A program made the position numbers and the translations under genes. Positions 36,601-49,616 of a stretch of 64,000 nt of DNA are shown here, piece by piece. Each line of letters starts with the position of its first letter. The first letter of the stretch is position 1. The notes beneath the pieces were generated by a model. The model ran no database searches. It had not been told where the DNA came from and worked only from the letters and a program-made list of their open reading frames with translations. Origin of the DNA: Morchella semilibera (Eukaryota; Ascomycota; Pezizomycetes; Pezizales; Morchellaceae). The stretch is from positions 3,007,973 through 3,071,972 of the forward strand of contig WBVU01000003.1 of NCBI GenBank assembly GCA_009192285.1, in the 5' to 3' direction.

Positions 36601-39600
36601 CTAGGCAGCCTTGCTGTTAGGCTACATGTAAGTACTTCCTACCTAGCGTGGGCATATGTCATGTACTACCTCCGTCTGAAGGTGAAAAAAAAAAGTGAAA
36701 AACACATCAATCGTGGTAATACATACATACAGAGGCTAAAAACTTGCCCGTACGTATACATTCCACGGCTCAATTCCTCATTCACCGAAGGATACTACAA
36801 ACCACCCCATCATCATCACCACCACCGTATATCCCGCCAACTGGAGCATGAGCTAGCTATGTAGCTAGCTCGACTGTAGAACGATCCATCATCACAATCC
36901 TGAAACCCTCATTAGGCCCCGCGACCTTTCAAAAGAGCTATCTGCACCTATCAAATAGTAGTCCTATGCCATGCACTCTTCCCCCAGATAGCTAATAGCT
37001 AGCTGCATGCGTATAAGCTAGAGCGTCGAATCTGCGTGACTGATCATGACTGAAAAAAAAAAATTAACCTCAGATCGGCCCCCCCTCCCCCTTAACTGCA
37101 AGCTCCATAATAAAATTCAAACGGGCAAATCGGGCCCCTACGGCTAGACCTCTCTAGGAGTTACGTTGTTCCGAATTTTTTAATACCCTCACCTATACCG
37201 CAGCGATCGATCACACGATATCACTCGGCCTCGCCGTACGTATGAGACACAACCTCTTTCATCATCTCAAAAAAGAGGACCGAGTTACACACATGATTAC
37301 AGCCCTCCCCCCCTCCCAAACCGAAAGAGATAGTGTAGAGAGGGGTGGAAAGCGTCCTTGTCATCATAATCACGTGCATGACCTATATAACACGTCAGGT
37401 TCAGGTTAAAAAAAGAGCGCGAGTGTAAAGAGAGGGCTCGGAAGAATATGCCCTTTTTAACCAGCTGGCCAGTGATCCGAGTCAACCAGCCGGTCAATGG
37501 TGTTTCGGATCCAGAGGAGGTAACGGTGGTCTTCCGACTGGTTGGTTGAATTACATGGGGAGGGTAAAATATGTGATGGGGAGATAAAGTGAGAGTGTGT
37601 GACGGAGAGAGAGAGCGAGCGAGTGAGTGAGTGAGTGTGAGTGAGTGGAAAGAGTGAAAAGACTCTAGTAGGGGCGGCATTTCCCAGTTTGGAGAGTGTG
37701 CAGAATAGGCTAACAGATACGTATGTACTTATCTAGGCAAAGTAGAAGAGGAGATGAAGTATGTATGTAGCATATATGTAAGTAGGTAGTGTAGTAGACT
37801 ATGAGTATCGAATGTATGCGCTCGGATTTTTTCTGGGGAAACAACCTTTTTCTCTAGCTTACGTAGCTACATACATACATTACATACACAGCTTCTTGAT
37901 CTTGAGCTTCACACACCATGTACTCTACCCACAAGTGTGTACGGTATGGAATGCTCTCTTTTCCCATTCCCTCACACCCTCACACCCTCACCAGCAGCAC
38001 CCGAGCAGATGGTGGAACTTACGCATGTAATGTGAGGTTAGAGACGAGACCTCGAACGAAGCTAAAGAAGAACTTGCAGTTTATGGTTTGCCTCGCTGCG
38101 ATGCTAGATTTCCTGCGTGCGTTGCATGGAGGTCCCGTAGGGCTGACCTTCCCACCCCCCCCCCCCCACCTCTCCACTTACAACCACCACAACCCAGATG
38201 ATGCAGGTAGCAGCTATCTATGTAAAGTACATGTTGCTGCTGTCATTGGGAAGGCTTGTTATCGAATCACTAAGTTAAGCTCCAAACCAAACCAAACCAA
38301 AACACCCTCCAGATCTCGGGGCGGCTGGGGGGGGGGGTGGTAGTGGTGGTGGTGGTGGTGGTATGTTTGACATATCCGCAATTTGTGCAGTTTTCCTGAC
38401 TACTTCTTTCTTTTTTTTCTATTTCTATTTCTATTTTATTTCTTTTTTTTCTTTTATTCCCTCCTTTCTTTTCTTTTCCGTACCCTATGATACCTTGTAT
38501 CCTGTAGGTTGTGGTTACCTTTTCCCTCAGTTCCCTCTCTCTTTTTTTTTTTTTACCAGGTCAAGTCCGCTGGCTGCTGCACCGTTGTCTCTAGACGAGG
38601 TTCGGGGTCAATCAGCATCAGCAGGGTAGGGGGTGGCTGCGGTGTGGTGTGTGTGTGTGAGAGTAGGTGAGACATGGACAAGGGCGCCATGCAAGCGCTG
38701 CCTGCTTTCTGCGATTGTTTGCATGCCATGCCTGCCTTGCCCTTTCGACAACCGAAGAACAATTGCAGCACAGCAATGCAGCCCTTTGAAGACCGTCTAG
38801 TAGCAGTAGTAGTAGTAGCAGTAGGCAGTAAGTAGTAGGCAGTAGTACTCTGAAGTAGTGAGTCCCAGTGAATTGGGGCCTTGCTTGCTTCATGGGGAAG
38901 GGACCACACATCGTATGCATTTTTTATTTTATTTTTTTTAACCTTTACCTTTTACTTACACTACCAGTGTAGACTAGACTTACGGGTAAGGTTATTCTGC
39001 ATATTGATCACGTCGTGACAGCAGAGGTGGAAGTGCAAACAAGATGCCTGTTACATTTTTTCCCTCCCCCCCCCCCCTAGCTATAGCTTGGGAGGTCACT
39101 CTCTAGAGGTATCATTTCCCGAGCCAGTTGCGGGATTTGCAGGGAAGGTCCCTTACCATGCCTGGCTACTCTGCAGGCTACTTGACTCGACATGGCTATT
39201 GATGGAGGAGACAAAGACCATATCGATTGATCAATCCTAGACTCAACCTCATCATGCGGGCTGGGACGACACAGCAACAACAACGATTTTAGATTTCATC
39301 CGTCCGTCCCCATCCGACACTTTGGGGCGGAGGTAAGGTAGGCAGTAGGTAGGCAGAGTCACTCTAAACTAAGAAATGGTTGCTTCTCGGTAGTTTCACA
39401 ATAACCGTGCGTGAGCAGGTAAAAAAAAAAAAAGAATAAACCTATCAAAAAAAACCATGGGGTGCATAGCATTGGTAAGATTGCCCATCATCATCATATC
39501 AAACATCGCGATCCTCGAAGCCCAGTGCAAAACAAAACAAAGCAAGAAAGTGAGATTCAGTCACGCCGCCCCAATCCCCCCTTGCTTTGCTTATACATAC

Positions 39601-41189
39601 CATCATCGCCATATCAATGACGGTGTTCGTCAGAAATGCTATCCCACCCTTTCTTTTTTTTTTTTTCTCTCGGCCCTCCTCCTCCACATCGTCGGCGTCC
39701 CCCCCTCCGCCCCCTCAGCTAGCTCATAGCTAGCAAGCTTTCTGCTGCATTTGGTGACTACTCCGGCAATTGGCGCGCTTGTTGATACATTGTTTAAGGG
39801 CTCGTATCAAAACCCCCTCCAAGAGCAATGTCGTCTCTAGCTCTCTATCTTACCCGTATATCTTTACCCCATTTGGCCGGTGAAGGCAAAGAAAGAAAAA
39901 AAAAAAGAAAAAACGTAAGGAGGGGCCAGGGGAGAGAGGGACGGCTTATTCATACGGGCTCGCTATCTTGTCCCGAGATGAAGGGTAATAATGATTGACT
40001 AGAGGGTAACTTGAAACGAGGGGAGACAGTTTAACCACCCTTACCAATCTAGCGCGCGCCGCACCGTTGCGCCTCAGCCATATTTAGAATAACCTGGGGT
40101 AAGATAGAGTAGCAGCAGCATCAGCGGCAGCAAGCAAGCAGCAGTGGTGGTGCAGTGGTGCAAAAAACAACAATGCTATGCTTGTCCTGGTCATCATGCC
40201 ATACAGATTATTATGATCTTCCGTGCTTTGCTTTGCTGGAGGGAGGGAGGGACAGGCATTGTTGGATCAGATCATTAATAGTTTATGCCACTTTTTAATA
40301 ATCAGCTGAAAGAAACCATCAATTGAGACGACAACACACCCACCTCCGATGTGAACCGCCGGCCGCCGCGGCGGCTCCCAAATGTTTCATAAAGGAGGGG
40401 GACGCCTTCAAACAAGTTTTTTTTGAGATACGGTACTGTCTGAGATGGAACAACAAGAGCTGTGGATAGGATCTATAATACGCAAATCGCAAGGGATAAT
40501 TGGGGGGAATTGGGGCGGAGAGGGGGGGGGGAGGAGAGTGTGACATGACGGGGGAGTCGACAACAGACACAACATTTTTTTTTTGTTGTATGCTTATCTT
40601 GACAACGGCTGCGGCAACGTCACACTGAAAATTGAAATGCCCTCATATGACCACCGTAACACCTTCTCCCTCCCCCCTCGTAGTAAGCAAGCAGTTTGCC
40701 GGCTGGGCTGAATTGGTTTTGGGTGTTGCCTTGAGGCTAGGCTGGTTCTAACTTCTAATTGTACAACAATAACAGCCGATCTATCTACTCTAGTGGTGTC
40801 CGGTTAGAAGTGGAGTGTATATACTTATATTGCTAGGATCACGATGCCAATGATTTGTATATACCCCCAGATAGAGAGATATTGTAAAGTGAAGGATTGT
40901 GAGAGAATGAATGATCAAAGAGAATATGAAATTGAAGGTTCATGATATCTCCATATGCCCTGGTAAGGACCGTGACGGTTATACTCATCCGACATAAACA
41001 ACAATTGTAGGACTAACTAGTCAATAGACTAGACAATGATTACGAAACCAGAAATGCAGTGTACCTCCCACGTTACGTTTCGGCTGTCCTTCTCCTTCGG
41101 CCCAGATCGGCCGGTCCGCCTCATACTCTACTCTCGGTACTCTACCTACCACAAACGTGACAGTAATAGGAGAGGGAGGGAGGGAAGGG

Positions 41190-41212
41190 AAAAAAAAAAA
41201 AAAAAAAAAAAA
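41190..41212. repeat. A23 homopolymer
   Basis: Twenty-three consecutive A, flanked by GGGA repeats upstream. No element body precedes it that would mark a retroposon tail. Confidence 0.9.
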
Positions 41213-44200
41213 GGGCAATCAAAAAATTTGGTTAGTTACCGATATAATTGTAATTATCACCGGGCATTTATGCGAACCTCTCTCTGGTCTCATTGTGGGG
41301 GCGCTCATCCATCGCAAACCTTCGTGGCGGTGTATGATTGGCCCCGCAGCCGTTGGGTTGGCCCATCCCATCCAAACCAGAACCAGATACCAGACAAAAA
41401 ATAATGTGAAACCTGTTTTTTCACCCCCCCCCCTTCCACACACCTCCGCTCCCTTCTCTTCCCCCCCACTGGCCCGGGACCAGTTGTTATCTTACTCTAT
41501 TCTAATTTGTTTGGGGTAAGGGGAGGACCGGAGAACTCCATAGAGTAGTTTGTAGAGGACCTGGGTAGCCTTTTTGGAAGAGGTAAGAGACGTGTTTAGC
41601 GTATTGAATTAGGAAAGGAATAGGAAGAGGTTATTGGGCTGGGTTGCGAGCGAGAAAAAGAGAGGAAGAGGAAGAGGAAGATGTGTGAAAAGAAGAAAGG
41701 TGGGATCTGATCATCTGCCCTTCGGTACACGCGCAAGTTGGATAGGACACGTTCAATTCGTCGTTATGAAAAAACTACATCTGGAGGGAAATGACACATA
41801 GTGCAGGTTCCCGTGTAGGTACATAGGTTTTGTTACTGTTTAACAGTTTGATGCACCTGAGCTTCTGCAAGGGGAATATATTGATGAAATTATTGATGTA
41901 TGTATCTACAGAGTAAACAGGCCCTAGACTCCTAGACCAAAAAAAAAAAAAGGCACGGCACATTGGCACATTGTGATCATGTTCTTTATGAAAAATAATA
42001 GTAATTGAATTCGGCTTCTCGGTAAAAAGGCCTAGACTTGTACTTCTAGATCCGGCCGATATGGGGAAGATCCAATTTCGCCTCGATGGCGTTGAATGAG
42101 TTCTAGACAACAGCCCCCCCCCGGGGGTTGGGTGTGTGGTTTGGGCGAGACCGTTTAAGAAGTCACCTCATCGATTTTCACTCGCTTTCTACAGCAAGAT
42201 TTCCTGATGGCCACCACTGCGGATTTTCGCGTGGCAAAGACACCCATTGTTCGCTTCACAAACGAGGGTTTCTTGGTGAACCAATGGGCGTTGCGGTGAG
42301 AGCGTTACCGTAATTCATATCCTGTCGGGAGCTCGGCCAAACCCAGATAGATGGACGACTTTACCAGCACCACGAGCGGAACGGAAGCCTGGGGGGGTGG
42401 AGGGTAGGCTTGTTTCAGGATCTTTACCTTTTGCCACTGATTGGCCGATAAACCCTCTCAGATCACCGTATGGCAGTTGATCCTCGTCATTTTTTTGTTG
42501 AGTGGGTGGGCAGGCCATAAAAATCGATGCGCTGGCAGACTTTGTGGTTTTGTCAACGTTCTTCTCTACGAATGCTCCAAATAGGGTAATATAATCATGG
42601 GTTCTAAGCGAGATAGGGAAGTGTGTGCTCTTTTTTTTTTTTTTTTTTACCTCTCTTTCATGGTTTGGTGGCCCCCCCAATTACCAGCTGTACAATTTGG
42701 CTATCTCGATCTGATTTTCCTTGAACCACACAAAACACAAGGATTGGGATTTTCGGTCAGCGGGCGGCGATGGATGGATGCTTCTGTCTGAATATTGGGG
42801 AAGCAAAGAGCCTGGGGAAGTTTTCCATGCCTACCGCTTTTCCTTTTTCCAGCTTTTACTTCCCTTCCCCAGTAGACCACCGCGGGCTCCCCGTCACGAT
42901 CGAGCCGTGCGACTTAGGCAGCTTATCGCCGTTCGTGTTACAGCCGAGAGAGAAAATAATCGTCGAAAGCAGGCAGGACAGGCTCCTCTACTAACGTCAA
43001 CAGACCTCAGTCACTCCTATTCAATACCCCAATCATACATATGTAGTTATCCCGTCGCGAGTATTCTCCCGGTTACTCAATTATCAAATGTATATCCTTT
43101 GTAGTAGTAGTAGTGTAAGTAGATACTCCAGCATAATTTAGTGGTGGTACATACCGTTTGACGACGGCGGCGGTTCCCTCTCCGTACCATTCTTATCAAA
43201 GTTATCGGTTATTGCCTCGGATCCAAGGAATGGCAAAATTGATACGTTTCATACCTGTACATATTCGTTCCTAGTCCTTCCAGGCTATGATATGACGATC
43301 GTGCATTCGAATCTCAGTACGAAAATACCTTCCTACACCCTCCCCCCCCCCCCAAACCGCACAGCAATGCAAGGGTCAGGGCTTTTATTTTCATAAGTAG
43401 CTGCACATATATGACCTGGCCCTTGGAGTTACTTGCACTGGTAACTGGTATCTCTAAAAAAAAAATTTAAATAATTAATTTCTTTGCTACTGTAAAAAGA
43501 TAACAATCCAATGATGATGGTGGTGTTACCCTGGTCCCGTCGAAGGTAGGGTCGCACCCACCGGAACTCCAGTGGCTTCCCGCAACCTTGCAGCTCTCTA
43601 GGTAGCCCAGACGTCGAGATCAGCGTGAATGCATGCATACACATATGCAAGTGGCTTTTACGCACAGCGGGCTTGCGTGCTGCAAACTGCAGCCCCGCTG
43701 CCTGCAGGGACCGTGCATAATACGTGTATCCAGTCGACACCAATAGATTTCGCAGGACACACCTATTTTTTTGGAGCAGCGATTTTTTGGCTAAGTGGGA
43801 AGCGTGAGATCGGGTAGTGTGGGGAGAGAGAGGGAGAGTGGTCGCGGTTGTCAAGTCTTTCCCTCCATGGGTTGATATTGATGTTGTGCAAACGGATTAA
43901 TTGTGCGCAGACGAGTGTTCTTCCGGGCACACCGCCAAGTTACATAGCGATGGTTGTTACACACACTGTTAGTTGTATTATGTAGATACTTACATGTAGT
44001 AGATACGGTATCGAAATGGGATCCAACCTTGCAATATGTACATACATATAGAGTACTAGTACATGGTATCTAAAGTACCCACATACATGTAATTATCGTG
44101 AGAGTAAGAAAAAAAAAAGTATAATTTTAAGGAAAAAGAATTGATTGCAAGGCATCAATTGATGGGTTTTCCTTGTCAAGCTAGCTAGCTCAAGGACTGT

Positions 44201-45148
44201 GGAACACAGCGGGAGGTTGCATGTCTTCTGTCACGCGTTTTTTTTCTTTTTCTTTTTCTTTTTTTCTTTTTTCTTATGAGCCGCGCCGAAAGAAAAAAAG
44301 GACCATTTTAGATCAGAAACGGCTCAACGCGGGGAAGTGGAAGGGGCGCAAAAAACAGATTATGGAAAAGATAGAAAAAATTGAAACGAGCCGGAAAAAA
44401 GATTTCAGGAGTCCAGGCACATTTGGTATCGGGAACGGATAGAATACCCCCAGCTGAGAGCGTTACCCTAATCGCCAATAAGGATCTACTCATGTTACAC
44501 GGCTGGGCGTGTGTATCTATGCCATAGATGTGAATATGGTGTGTGTGTGTGATGTTCCTCGCAACAACGTCCGCTGCAACCCCAAGAGAGAATCAACTCT
44601 GTTAGTATAATTCTCGCAGCTCGCCGCCGTTGTCCGCGGGGGCGGCAGAGAAATGGGAATAGATCAATAATAATAAAAATGTGGTGGAATCTATCTGCAG
44701 TGTTTAAATAACCCGCCTTCAAAAACGGAAAGGTATTGGTAGTCTTCCTTTGAAATACAGCTGCGAGTTTATACTGGCTCCGTTTACTCGAAGGTTACCG
44801 GTTACAATCATGATACATCACTCGCCATCGGTCACTGTCACTGTCACGTGTGGCTTGCACATACTTACACCCATACATCACCACCACCACAATACACCAT
44901 GGCCATACACACTTACACATAGCTCCTACATGTAACATAACTCACATCCTGCAGTGAATCTGTGCTTAGTGGCGGGAACTAAAAGGAAAATCGGCCACCG
45001 GAGATTTTCGGCTTACAGAGTAAACAAGGTTGCAGTACATGTTGCAGAGTGCTTTGACGAGAGACAATAAAAGAAGGTACGGAGAAGGGCTTACATGCTT
45101 CTCTTGCAGTCGTCCTCGGGAACGGAATAAAGGGTGGAAATAGAAGAA

Positions 45149-45174
45149 CACACACACACACACACACACACACA
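45149..45174. repeat. (CA)n microsatellite
   Basis: Thirteen CA/AC dinucleotides in the StuA desert. Confidence 0.9.
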
Positions 45175-47860
45175 TACTGTACAAGGCCGCCGACAGAGCA
45201 GAGTGAACGGGAAAATAACCAAGGAGGATGTGATAATCCGTTCCGTACCTAGTCAGGCAAGGCACATCGGCAGGATGAGTGCAACGTGACGGAACGGAAG
45301 CAAGGCCTTTGTTCAAGTTTCCGATTGACCAAATGGAGGAGGAGTATGTATGTAGATGTGGGTTGAGGATCCGGGAGAGCTACGCGAGTATGCGTTTGGC
45401 ATGAAATAGTAGTACATCCGCGTGCGTTTGTTGGAGTCCCGCGTGGATCGTGTTTCGTCTCTCTTCTTTGATTGTTACATCTCAAGAACAAGTACACGAG
45501 AAAATGTGACTTTCTTAGTGGACGGTATCTCTAGCTTGTCGTGGGCTTTTTTTTTTTTTTTCCCCTCACCCCCCCACCTCTTCTTCTTCAGCTCGAGCTC
45601 CTAGCTCGAATTTTCTGAAGGGAATAGCAATCAAAGAACTAGAGAAATCTCAACTAGGTGGAAGAACAAGAAAAGAGGGATATTCAAAGAGTATATAGAG
45701 GGTTAAATATGCCTACAGCCTCTATGCGTAGATGTAATACGAAAGCCACGAGTTGTATAGCAAGCAGTAGAGTGTTCTTCTGTCTGTCATCCTCTTGTTC
45801 CTCCTACATATCACTCACTAGCCACTACATACTATAGGGTGTTGAGTTCTTTCTTGACGACAGAAACTCTATCCCTAGCTAGCTGTCTCTCTCTCCCATT
45901 TGCGGTTGTGTTGTGCCTATCACATACGCAACACAAGCTCCACCGGCAGTAGCGAGAGAAGCACAGTGGCCCCCCCCTCACCCCCCCCCAACATCATTCT
46001 TACCCAAGCTCCTTGCTTTTTGCCGGCGCGTCCCCGATTTACTTTTTCCGTAAGTGAGTGTGTGTGATCCCTTCTTATTCCATCATACAGATTCATACTC
46101 AGGCTGGATTGAGAGCATGATGTTGCAGACTCAGAGATGGGAGACTTCGATACTGGTACACCCATCGCGCTAGATGTCAATTCCCATACTCTAGAACAGC
46201 TTTATCAGAGCTATGAATGGCTTCTGCTTCTACCAAAAAGAAATACCTTTTACTGATGATTTACATGCCAGCCAGCCCTTCATCTTCATCTTCACCATCA
46301 CCATCACCATCAAGTTAGGTAGCATCAATAGGAAGCAACGTTACCGGAAGGGCAGCATAGTCCGGAACGCTTACCAACCGTGACCGCCCTCAATATCTAT
46401 CTTAATCTTGCATCATCTGCCGTTGGCTCTGTCGTTATCCGCCCACCAAGTCCTATCCGGTATACCCAATCATTGACGCCTCCATTATTATCCGATCACT
46501 CCAGTCGTAAGTCTCGTGTCTCACGCTGAAGCAAGCAATTCGCTTGTAGGACAGATCGATTTTCTGGTCACGTCAATTCACATCGCAGCAGCCAGGGGTG
46601 CGCCAAAGACCCACACAGACTGCGAATCGGCAAGAACCACGCGATAGACCTCTGAACTAAAATCAGACTTATCCCTTCCGTCTGTCGCGTGTCGTCGTGT
46701 CTTTGATTTGGTGAAGTACCAATACAGGAAGTAGAGCTACAGCAGAGACCAACCATTTCATATTTCTAGACTTCGATTCTTATTTTATTTTTCCCGGCGC
46801 ATTTGTTCCTTACCGGCCATCTCCTGCTGCTGCTGCTCCTGCTGCTGCTCATTCTAGCTTATTCTAGATCTAATACTAGTAAGAGTAAGTAATAGTTACG
46901 CCCGCTTGACCGAGCAATTTCTGAGATTTTCAAAACTTCTTTTTGATTTTTATAACAGTCTATGTTGGCAATGGAACCTTCATTTTTCCCCACGTTCATA
47001 AGTTTTTCCTTGGGACGTGGCTCCTTCCTCTCCCCACGCTCTCACTTTTATGATCCTTTCCCAAAAAAAAAAAAAAACCCACCGCCAATGAGCGGAGTAA
47101 CATTGCTTCCATTTTTATACATAGCTCCTCCTTGCCAACGCACACTCCACCGGTCTAAGGCTCTAACCAAATTCGTCACGCTACCAGCCTTTCTACCCTA
47201 ACCCTGCATCAAATCCAAGATCCGTCAGGCTAACCAGATGCGTTGTAGCTGTCGCGCCTGCAGTCCCTTTCTGCGCCAATTCTCACTCGAACCCCTGCAC
47301 CCTTTTTGTTGCGGGTGCCGAGCCAACCAATAGCAAGAGACCCCAGCAGCCTCCCAGTCAACAACCCTTTCCTCCGCCTGGTTCGTTCAGACTGGAGGGT
47401 GGCCCTCGCTCTCCGCAGGACCACTCACGACTCACGAGGAGGAGGAGGGGTATCTGGGACTGGCGCTGCGCTGTGCTGGCCTGGGAAAGGAACCACCGAC
47501 ATTCTCGCTGAGAATTGATTGCCCTTATTTTTTTTCCCTTCTTTTCTTTTTCCTTCTTCCGAAGGGGGTTCATTATTATTATTACGATTATCATTTGTGT
47601 GTTAATTGCTTGCCCCTTCCTTGGCCAAGGAGAGACGGGAAAGAAAGAAAGGAGGTGAAAAGCAAGAGATCGAGGTAAGAAGAGTGAAATAACGAGAGAA
47701 AGTTGTTACGAAAAGGCTACATACTTAGAGTGAGAGAGAGAGTGATAGATCTCTATCCTAAAAAAAAAACGAGATATAGAGAGCGATTGAGAAAGCAACT
47801 AGGAATTCCATCAAACTGGTAAGTACCCACTTTAGTTCCCTGGATTGACCAATGGGAATG

Positions 47861-49616
47861 CACTGAGTGAGCAAGTTGGATTAACTGTCCCGTTGACGGC
47901 GAAAGCTCTCTTCTCTCACTCGATTGCGCCGTCCCAACCCCCCTCCCTCACACCCATATCCGTTCCCTTTCTCTTCCCCCGGCAAGTCCAAGTCGAAAGT
48001 CCCTCGCCAGAGTCTGAACGGTTTGACACCTCTCGCCGTAACCCCTGTTCGACCCGCCCAGCCTCCAATCCAGCCTCTCTATACCAGACTAGACGGCGGA
48101 GGCAGAAAAATAGAAACCATAGTAGAAAAAAAGAAGACAGAAAAACCAGTGTACGTACATACATACCTGCCTCCTCCTTTTCCCTCTTCGCACCACCTCC
48201 ATCCCATCAACTGTGCTGTGTGAGGGCAAGCAAGCAAGCAAAAAAAAAAAAAAAGACCTCCACTTGGACGGACCATCATTGCTTGCTGCTTGCGCTACTT
48301 CCCTGCAAGTCGCCTCGACCCGCATCGTAAATTCTACATTTGCTCTTCCTCTTCTCGACTCTCTTCATTCACTCTCTCTCTTCGAGCTTTCCCCAGCCTC
48401 TCGAAGAACACTTCCCCCCATCACTCTCTACTCCTCCACACACCCCCTACCCTACCCTACACCCTCTCCCACCCCCCCCCTCCCCTCGCTCAACCTCTCC
48501 TGCTCGGTTCGTCGCGCAATTCCTTCCCTTCCCTTATTCCTCTTCCCTTCTCCTCCTCGCGCCTACCATACACGCCCTGCGTTTCCTTTGCATCATTAAC
48601 GACCGGCCGATCTTGCAGCAAGGCGCAACTGGAGCTTCACGACATTTCATTTTAAGCCTCTCCCCCGATCCAAGACATTCTAGTCACAGTTGAAAAAAAC
48701 TGCTGCTGGAGTAAAAAGGATAAGGCTCAGTGCATCTCTTACGACCAACGAGAAATACGAACGAACGAAATTTACGAGGAGGCGCTATTCTGCAATTGCA
48801 ACGACTTTCAATAATCAAAACAAAAAATCAAACACGTAAAGATAATCACGCCCCCCCCCAAAAATAGTCATCCAGCATTTACGAATTTGAAACGAAGCAA
48901 ACGCCAAAAGTTTTACTCAAAAGTTGTTATCTTTTTCCCCACGAATATTCTTCCATCCAAAGCATTGCATTCCAACCCATCAGCGAGACAAAACTCTTCC
49001 CCTGGCATTCCCCAAGCCTAGAACTGTAGTATACGGCACTGTATAATACAGGCTATTCCAGCTTTCTTCATTCCCGGACACAGGCATTGTCTTGAACTGC
49101 ATTTGTGTTCCTCAGTATCAAAAAAGTTCTTCTCTCTCTCTTTGTCTTTCTGACGTTTTTCCTTGGCTGGTATTTTTTTGCCTCGTCCATTGATTCGTTT
49201 CTGCATCCATCTGCACTTTACCGAGCAACTTGTACTGCATCTCTGTGGTTGGTTGAGCATTCCCACCTGCATCCAAGCAACAGTCTCTCATCGTCGCGGC
49301 TACAGGACGAATCCCCATTACCTTTTGCTGCATCCACTGGGAGGATTAGCCGCTATACCAAATACTGGTGGAAGCCACACCGTTATTTTAACGGTTAATA
49401 AAGACATCGAGTCTGTTGGCTGAAATAAGCACAGAGCCCTCGTCTTTTGCTGTTTTTATATTCCTCGAAATTCCCTAAATCCGCCATCAAAAGGCAATCA
49501 CCGGTCCAACCAACAAGCTGGAGCTACCTTCTCTCTCCTCGGTCCAGACTAGACCTCTCGACGTCTTTGCTGCTTGGAACGGCGGCGGGTTTAACCATTC
49601 TCACTACAAGTCGAGC
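47861..49616 (+). promoter_or_regulatory. probable 1.7-kb ATG-free mRNA leader of StuA
   Basis: Reading every position from 47861 to the StuA start codon at 49617, there is no ATG on the plus strand; roughly 20-27 would be expected. The last upstream ATGs are at 47852 and 47858 (a four-codon frame ending TGA). The stretch is pyrimidine-rich, especially 47900-48600, as in many strong fungal leaders. Such loss of ATG over this length is best explained by selection on a scanned 5' UTR. In Aspergillus nidulans stuA also has a long leader, but that one carries upstream ORFs. Any leader introns could not be placed. Confidence 0.6.

Larger units (their letters stand above)
33687..49616. other. 15.9-kb gene desert upstream of StuA
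   Basis: No conserved protein, transposase, reverse transcriptase, tRNA or rRNA is recognisable on either strand. Open frames here are short and low-complexity. The region has many C or G runs of 12-13 nt (34272, 34608, 34649, 34993, 35124, 35718, 38155), an A23 run at 41190-41212, nine AGCTAGCT and six TACATGTA palindromes, a (CA)n tract at 45149-45174, and short microsatellites. The last 1.7 kb lack ATG and look like an mRNA leader (separate entry). The rest may be StuA regulatory DNA, non-coding transcription units or decayed sequence. Confidence 0.65.

Noticed and set aside
41190-41212. Poly-A tail of a retroposed copy
   Set aside because: No gene- or SINE-like body or target-site duplication found upstream.
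43262-43330. Possible tRNA T-arm (TTCGAATC)
   Set aside because: No matching acceptor stem, D-arm or anticodon arm at the correct spacing.
33687-47860. CRISPR, integron or prokaryote-like insertion in the desert
   Set aside because: No regularly spaced repeats, no bacterial-type genes, and composition is continuous with neighbouring fungal spacers.
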